Source of the DNA: Actinomycetota bacterium
Lineage (GTDB): Bacteria > Actinomycetota > Actinomycetes > Nanopelagicales > Nanopelagicaceae
Length of the DNA: 6,961 nt
Direction: 5' to 3'
Assembly (NCBI GenBank): GCA_009701945.1
Contig: WLJF01000038.1
Span: 1-6,961, forward strand
This document shows, piece after piece, positions 5,348-6,961 of the stretch. Made by a program: the position numbers and the translations under genes. The notes below the pieces were generated by a model. The model did not search any database. It was not told the DNA's origin and saw only the letters and a program-made list of their open reading frames with translations. The number at the start of each line of letters is the position of its first letter. The stretch's first letter is position 1.

Positions 5348-6116
5348 GCCATAGCAAGCCAAGCAATCCTGAAATAATGGCTGCAAAGAAGAGTCCCATG
5401 CGCACCTGTGCCAGCTCGTTCTCTGTATGAAGTGTGATCTCTGCAATGACAATCGATACGGTCAGTCCCATACCTGCTAGAAAACCCACCCCAACTACTT
5501 CACTTAGATTAAGTGCGGGTGGAAGTTGCAATTTCGTGAAGCGGGTAATTAGGTAAGCAAAGAGTGTGATTCCTAGAACTTTTCCTACCACACGAGCTAT
5601 CACTATAGCCGTAGAGATCTTTTCTGTTGACACAGAGAAATCGAGTTGAGTGAGCAGATTGATAAAGATGTAGACCGGAATAATGAGAAATGTTGCCACG
5701 GGTGAGAGCATTGCAATGAGTCGATGGCGCAAAGGAAGAATAAAACCAATCGCTGCTGCGCCCAGTGTGTAGATGGCGCTATCTAGGTGGAGATCTTCCC
5801 TAAAGAAGATTCCGATGACAACGAGTGAGAAGAAATCATCTGCTACAGCAAGAGTAAGTAGAAAGAGTCGAACTGCTGGATTTACGCGCTTACCCAAAAT
5901 ACTTAAAGCTCCAATCGCTAGCGCTACATCTGTAGGCATTGAAACTGCCCATGCGCGTGAACCAGGAACGAGGAGAATGAAAATCAAAGCTGGCAGAAGC
6001 ATTCCACCAAGGGCAGAGAAGGCAGGAACAATCGCATCCTTTGGACGTTGAAGACCCTCGCGAATTTCCAGACCGATCAACACAAAGAAGATGAAGGTCA
6101 AAATCTCGGAGAGCAT
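5322..6116 (-). CDS. nhaA: Compact NhaA-type Na+/H+ antiporter
   Basis: This 264-residue membrane protein is recognisable as NhaA, which exchanges Na+ for H+ across the inner membrane. IFFVLIGLEI (9-18) matches the end of NhaA helix II; GGMLLPALI (37-45) and MPTDVALAIGALSILG (60-75) match helix IV with Asp63, equivalent to E. coli Asp133; LAVADDFFSLVVI (89-101) carries the ion-binding pair Asp93-Asp94 (Asp163-Asp164); Lys179 in VVGKVLG matches Lys300; GFLAGMGLTVSIVIA (211-225) matches helix XI. E. coli NhaA has 388 residues. Here helix I and the front of helix II are missing, and between IGIFF and GFILPL about 40 residues, roughly helices VI-VII, are absent. The ATG is the only usable start: an in-frame stop lies at 6149-6147. 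The gene overlaps the convergent NCS1 gene by 26 bases and has no Shine-Dalgarno site. Function as an antiporter is likely but not certain given the reduced architecture. Confidence 0.85.
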   Translation of the reverse strand: MLSEILTFIFFVLIGLEIREGLQRPKDAIVPAFSALGGMLLPALIFILLVPGSRAWAVSMPTDVALAIGALSILGKRVNPAVRLFLLTLAVADDFFSLVVIGIFFREDLHLDSAIYTLGAAAIGFILPLRHRLIAMLSPVATFLIIPVYIFINLLTQLDFSVSTEKISTAIVIARVVGKVLGITLFAYLITRFTKLQLPPALNLSEVVGVGFLAGMGLTVSIVIAEITLHTENELAQVRMGLFFAAIISGLLGLLWLKRFPASL

Positions 6117-6122
6117 GGTGAA

Positions 6123-6151
6123 AGAGTAGCGTTGCGTGCAATTAAGTTAAA
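6123..6151 (-). promoter_or_regulatory. Candidate leaderless promoter of the NhaA-like gene
   Basis: On the minus strand a TACTCT -10 box (6128-6123) lies 6 bases before the ATG (6116), and a partial -35, TTTAAC (6151-6146), lies 17 bases further up. Transcription would begin at the start codon, in line with the lack of a Shine-Dalgarno site. Its -35 overlaps the -10 box of the divergent MFS gene. Confidence 0.4.
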
Positions 6152-6153
6152 CT
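6148..6153 (+). promoter_or_regulatory. -10 box of a probable leaderless promoter for the MFS gene
   Basis: TAAACT fits TAnnnT and ends 6 bases before the ATG at 6160, placing transcription start at the A of the start codon. There is no Shine-Dalgarno sequence. The TAA in the box is an in-frame stop, so no earlier start exists. No clear -35 is visible. Confidence 0.4.
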
Positions 6154-6159
6154 CATCAG

Positions 6160-6961
6160 ATGTCGCGTTTAGGTATGTGGGTCGCTGAGATCAAGAGCCA
6201 AGCGATACCTCAAGGCCACGCTCGCAGAATAATGAGCCTTTCAACTCTCATCAATACTTTCGGCAACGGTCTCTTTATGACAGTGGAGGTTATTTACTTC
6301 ACTTTGATCGTCGGACTTTCCCCCGCAAAGGTCGCTCTTGCACTTTCTATTGCAGGGGGAGTTTCACTCTCATTCAGCGTGCCTGCGGGACATATCTCCG
6401 ATCGTTTCGGACCACGCGATATTGCATCCCTTGCGATGGTCTTAGAGGGCGCTCTGATGTTTGTCCTTCTCTCTGTCCATACCTATATTCCATTTCTTCT
6501 CGTCAATATTGGTATGGGAATTCTCGGCAATATTTCGCAGACAATGCGCATGGCCACCATCGCAAAGCTAGGCGAAGGCGAAGAGCGCGTTGCAATTCGT
6601 GCATATCAAAGAGCTGTGACTAACTTCGGAATTTCCCTCGGAACTGTATTCGCCGGCATTGCATTAGCAATAAACACACCCATTGCTTATCAACTTCTCC
6701 TTGCGGGAGATGCAGTTACATTCATTCTCGCCGGCTATGTATTCCGCAAGATGCCTTTCATGCAGCCAACTGTGGAACGCGGTGAACCGATATCTTTCCA
6801 AGCGTTACGCGATAAGCGCTTCTTAGGAGCAACGGCTCTCAATGCCATTAACTCACTTCACTTCGTTCTGCAATCTGTTGCAATTCCATTGTGGGTTGTA
6901 CGCGAAACAACGGCTCCACGTTGGTGGGTATCGGTCATCATGATGGTTAACACTGTCGCCG
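6160..6961 (+). CDS. Major facilitator superfamily (MFS) transporter, 3' end beyond window
   Basis: The frame is open from ATG 6160 to the window edge, giving 267 residues; a full MFS protein has about 400, so the C-terminal third is missing. A short basic N-tail precedes the first helix (about 27-50). The MFS motif A, GHISDRFGPR, is at 77-86 between helices 2 and 3, with Asp81 and Arg82 intact. Helices 3-4 (about 88-125) and the RVAIRAYQRAVTNFGISLGTVFAG segment (143-166) resemble the drug-efflux-like DHA1 branch. After helix 6 (about 178-196) comes a central cytoplasmic loop (about 197-220), and the second half begins at about 222. The substrate is unknown; efflux of a small molecule is the family-based guess. 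ATG 6160 is the first start after an in-frame stop; ATG 6175 is a possible alternative. It diverges from the NhaA-like gene with a 43-base gap. Confidence 0.88.
   Translation, partial: MSRLGMWVAEIKSQAIPQGHARRIMSLSTLINTFGNGLFMTVEVIYFTLIVGLSPAKVALALSIAGGVSLSFSVPAGHISDRFGPRDIASLAMVLEGALMFVLLSVHTYIPFLLVNIGMGILGNISQTMRMATIAKLGEGEERVAIRAYQRAVTNFGISLGTVFAGIALAINTPIAYQLLLAGDAVTFILAGYVFRKMPFMQPTVERGEPISFQALRDKRFLGATALNAINSLHFVLQSVAIPLWVVRETTAPRWWVSVIMMVNTVA

Noticed and set aside
5342..5349. GCTTAAGC palindrome at the NCS1 stop codon
   Set aside because: Eight bases with no loop and no T-tract; expected by chance and within NhaA coding-end sequence nearby.
5322..6116. NhaA-like gene as a frameshifted or decayed pseudogene
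   Set aside because: The frame is continuous, key ion-binding residues are intact, and no missing NhaA segments were found in other frames or upstream; treated as a compact intact gene.

Overview
The window looks like chromosomal DNA from a small-genome, moderate-GC actinobacterium, possibly a freshwater planktonic lineage of the acI / Nanopelagicales type; the lineage is inference. Support comes from a SAM-IV-type riboswitch (known essentially from Actinobacteria), actinobacterial-looking protein signatures, and three genes whose starts sit directly behind a TAnnnT box with no Shine-Dalgarno site, as in leaderless actinobacterial transcripts. Genes are tightly packed: the largest non-coding gap is 185 bases, and two convergent genes overlap. 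There is no sign of a mobile element, CRISPR array or tRNA/rRNA.

Left part (1-1301, + strand): the 3' end of an enoyl-CoA hydratase/isomerase-family gene is followed without a gap by an HSDL2-like short-chain dehydrogenase. The pair suggests acyl-CoA or lipid-type catabolism.

Middle (1305-3880, - strand): a three-gene polar amino-acid ABC transporter operon, read from right to left as secreted binding protein (TTG start), single permease, ATPase (GTG start). Its leader (3772-3880) folds as a SAM-IV riboswitch, with the aptamer ending just before the ribosome binding site. This points to regulation by S-adenosylmethionine, and so to a methionine, cystine/cysteine or related sulfur-compound substrate that the protein sequences alone would not reveal.

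Right part (3938-6961): an NCS1-family nucleobase/cation symporter (+) diverges from the ABC operon and overlaps, tail to tail by 26 bases, a strikingly short NhaA-type Na+/H+ antiporter (-). The NhaA keeps the ion-binding aspartates and the conserved lysine but lacks the usual first helix and a roughly 40-residue central part. A 43-base divergent spacer, apparently holding two overlapping leaderless promoters, separates it from an MFS transporter (+) that runs off the window. Apart from the two catabolic genes at the left, the window is a block of membrane transport functions.

The most noteworthy items are the SAM-IV-controlled amino-acid importer, the minimal NhaA, and the compact leaderless divergent promoters.
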